This document shows, piece after piece, positions 62,376 to 64,000 of a DNA stretch of 64,000 nt (positions are counted from its first letter, which is position 1; the number at the start of each line of letters is the position of its first letter). Below the pieces are notes generated by a model that had not been told where the DNA came from, did no database searches, and saw only the letters and a list, made by a program, of their open reading frames with translations. The stretch lies in NCBI GenBank assembly GCA_044351045.1, contig JBILGM010000001.1, positions 81,280 to 145,279 of the forward strand, given 5' to 3'. Both the position numbers and the translations under genes were made by a program. The stretch is from UBA6136 sp044351045. GTDB taxonomy: Bacteria; Pseudomonadota; Gammaproteobacteria; Methylococcales; Methylococcaceae.

Positions 62376-62605
62376 CAGACGGCAGCTATCAGTGTGCAGT
62401 CATCAGTAGGCAGTCAAGAGATCGCGCTGGGCGCTGAGCGAGGATCAATGCGAGCGACTCACCACTGCAAACTGCCGTCTGACAACTGATAACTTCCCCT
62501 CCCCCCTGCCAACTGCCGTCAGATAACTGCCAACTTCCCACTGATAACTGCCAACTTCCCACTGATAACTGCCAACTGCCGTCTGACAACTGACAGCTAG
62601 TCCCA
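62376..62605 (+). repeat. right-hand heptamer-derived repeat array, including 62396-62414 direct repeat
   Basis: After the S23 stop the CAGT orientation appears first (GGCAGCTATCAGTGTGCAGT, then the 19-bp direct repeat at 62396-62414). From 62460 the ACTG orientation follows, including 21-bp tandem units (AACTTCCCACTGATAACTGCC) that are three heptamers each. The wzt ATG follows at 62607 with no room for another gene. Confidence 0.8.
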
Positions 62606-62606
62606 A

Positions 62607-63830
62607 ATGATCACCGTCTCCCACCTCGGCAAAGCCTACAAACAATACCCCAACCGCTGGTCACGTCTGGCCGAATGGCTGGACCCGCGCAACAAGCCCC
62701 ACCATCAGCTGCATTGGGTCCTGCAAGACATCAACTTCACTGTACACCCCGGCGAAGCGGTCGGCATCATCGGCGTCAATGGTGCCGGTAAAAGCACACT
62801 TCTGAAGATGATCACCGGCACCACCCAGCCAACCACGGGCAGTGTCAACATCACCGGCCGTGTGGCCGCCCTGCTGGAGTTGGGTATGGGTTTTCACCCC
62901 GACTTTACCGGACGACAAAACGTCATGATGGCAGCCCAGCTGCACGGGATTGAGGCGAGTGAAATCAATGAGCTGATGCCCCATATCGAAGAGTTTGCAG
63001 AGATAGGGGATTACATTGATCGTCCGGTACGCACTTACTCCAGCGGTATGCAAGTGCGATTAGCTTTCAGTGTAGCAACCGCTGCAAGACCGGATATTCT
63101 CATCGTGGACGAAGCCCTAGCCGTGGGGGATTCCTATTTTCAACACAAATGCTCTGAACGAATTCGATCATTTCGTGAGGAGGGAACGACGTTATTGTTG
63201 GTGTCGCATAGTCCAGGGGCGATCAAATCGCTATGTACACGTGCAATGATGATTGCCGGTGGCATCATGGCTCATGATGGCATGCCTGATGAGGTGATTG
63301 ATCACTACAATGCGCTCATCGCAAAGAGAACAGATCAGTATCATATTCATATCCAGAGAGTTCAGGATGGACGGTCCATGACCCGATCAGGGACCGGAGA
63401 AGCGAAAATCTCATCGGCAGATTTGACGGTCAATGGCGTGTCATCCCGCGTCGTTCCTTCTGCTAATCCTGTAGATATTTTTATACAAGCAACGACTAAG
63501 CAGCCCCTTAATAGCCTATGCGCAGGGATTCTGATTCGCGACCGTTTTGGGATTGATGTCTGGGGTACAAATACCTTCCTGCATGGTGCAGAGTTGGCAC
63601 ATCAAGCCTCGGGTAAGATTGCTCAATTCAAGTTCCGTTTACCAAATCTGTACCTGGCCCCGGGTAGTTATTCTGTTTCGGCGGCCCTCCATCCTGGTCA
63701 AGATCATCTATCGTCTAATTATCAATGGGTTGATCGTATCTTGACGTTTGATGTCATTCCGGGGTCTGGAGCGGCCTGTGCTGGTTTATGTAATTTGCCG
63801 GTTGAGGTGAGTGCGGAAAGTATTGGGTAA
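62607..63830 (+). CDS. wzt: Wzt, ABC polysaccharide exporter ATPase with C-terminal domain
   Basis: The 407-residue protein has Walker A GVNGAGKST (56-64), signature YSSGMQ (145-150) and Walker B ILIVDE (165-170). The C-terminal 150 residues form a beta-sandwich carbohydrate-binding domain (NPVDIFIQATTKQPLNSLCA, FGIDVWGTNTFL), as in Wzt proteins that recognise the terminal cap of the polymer before export. Its permease is the wzm gene at 58630. The 3' part is more AT-rich. Confidence 0.93.
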   Translation: MITVSHLGKAYKQYPNRWSRLAEWLDPRNKPHHQLHWVLQDINFTVHPGEAVGIIGVNGAGKSTLLKMITGTTQPTTGSVNITGRVAALLELGMGFHPDFTGRQNVMMAAQLHGIEASEINELMPHIEEFAEIGDYIDRPVRTYSSGMQVRLAFSVATAARPDILIVDEALAVGDSYFQHKCSERIRSFREEGTTLLLVSHSPGAIKSLCTRAMMIAGGIMAHDGMPDEVIDHYNALIAKRTDQYHIHIQRVQDGRSMTRSGTGEAKISSADLTVNGVSSRVVPSANPVDIFIQATTKQPLNSLCAGILIRDRFGIDVWGTNTFLHGAELAHQASGKIAQFKFRLPNLYLAPGSYSVSAALHPGQDHLSSNYQWVDRILTFDVIPGSGAACAGLCNLPVEVSAESIG

Positions 63831-63839
63831 TTAACTGGG

Positions 63840-64000
63840 ATGAAAAAATACAAGGAAAAGTTTCTATTCGATCATATCCCAAAGACGGCAGGCACAAGTC
63901 TGGATGATGCTTTTATTAGGATTTTTCCTGGGTATAAAAAAAGTGATCTTATTAGTAATAGTCATCGTGCACTGATTAATTCAATGGAGAATTTCACTGG
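63840..64000 (+). CDS. sulfotransferase-family protein, 5' part only
   Basis: ATG at 63840 lies 9 bp after the wzt stop. The visible 53 codons start MKKYKEKFLFDHIPKTAGTS, whose HIPKTAGTS is the PAPS-phosphate loop of sulfotransferase-2-like proteins. It continues beyond the window. Adjacent to wzt, it may sulfate the exported glycan. Codons are AT-rich compared with the housekeeping genes. Confidence 0.75.
   Translation, partial: MKKYKEKFLFDHIPKTAGTSLDDAFIRIFPGYKKSDLISNSHRALINSMENFT

Noticed and set aside
62389..62645. Two minus-strand frames full of SYQWEVGSYQ-type repeats
   Set aside because: They are translations of the heptamer array and overlap the wzt start; not genes.
1..64000. tRNA, rRNA, CRISPR arrays, integrase or transposase genes
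   Set aside because: I found no tRNA T-arm context with a matching acceptor stem, no evenly spaced direct repeats with unique spacers, and no integrase or DDE transposase motifs in the frames.

Overview
The window is a compact, moderately GC-rich chromosome segment from a gammaproteobacterium. The main evidence is gene order. The minus-strand run ndk-rlmN-pilW-hisS-yfgM-bamB-der is typical of the class, and so is the run tonB-like, yqgE, ruvX, pyrR, pyrB and an inactive dihydroorotase (pyrC'), which resembles the Pseudomonas arrangement. SulP and TauE/SafE transporters and hydrogenase maturation genes would suit a chemolithotroph, perhaps a sulfur oxidiser, but the window alone does not prove this. 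I saw no rRNA, tRNA, CRISPR array, intact insertion sequence or prophage.

Layout. 1-6.1 kb: D-Ala-D-Ala dipeptidase, a VIT-type metal transporter, DUF190 plus a 1.5-copy CrcB fluoride channel, a toxin-antitoxin (TA) pair with a nonsense toxin, a SulP transporter and an adhesin-E-like protein. 6.3-12.5 kb: a SNF2 ATPase, then hypC-hypD-lipoprotein-hypE. 12.5-16.2 kb: an accessory patch with a RelE relic, an AT-rich 785-residue exported protein of unknown function, a gene fragment, and a HigB/HigA-like pair whose antitoxin carries a nonsense codon. 16.4-25.5 kb: housekeeping genes (der to ndk) and a shortened isc operon, iscR-iscS-iscA, with no iscU, hscBA or fdx. An IscR-type operator lies upstream of iscR. 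25.6-31.3 kb: fused 5-oxoprolinase and a row of small envelope proteins, one broken by a stop. 31.4-42.5 kb: LOG hydrolase, gmk, the pyr cluster, ruvX, yqgE, a TonB-like protein, an Ala/Lys/Pro-rich membrane protein, sucCD, a Nudix hydrolase and Rsd. 42.6-53.9 kb: yicC, a PatB/MalY aminotransferase, radical SAM, LysR, a large exported helical protein, SelW-like, TauE/SafE, cca, purC, djlA and yajQ.

54-64 kb is a surface polysaccharide locus: initiating sugar transferase, manC, a small exported DUF7024-like protein, the ABC exporter permease (wzm), its ATPase (wzt) and the start of a sulfotransferase. It is interleaved with repeats. Two islands of the same dispersed repeats bracket manC-wzm-mntA-hepT, and about 3.2 kb separates wzm from wzt. 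That insertion zone holds an MntA/HepT toxin-antitoxin pair, a nearly perfect 166-bp tandem duplication, a Uma2 nuclease, and an S23-type four-helix-bundle gene set between heptamer arrays and 19-bp direct repeats.

Two themes stand out. First, several accessory genes are broken by single in-frame stops (PIN toxin, HigA-like antitoxin, small lipoprotein) or apparent truncation or frameshift, while the core genes are intact. Second, the polysaccharide export locus appears to collect repeats and selfish modules. The best candidate for something poorly described is the S23 gene with its mirrored heptamer arrays at 61.8-62.6 kb.
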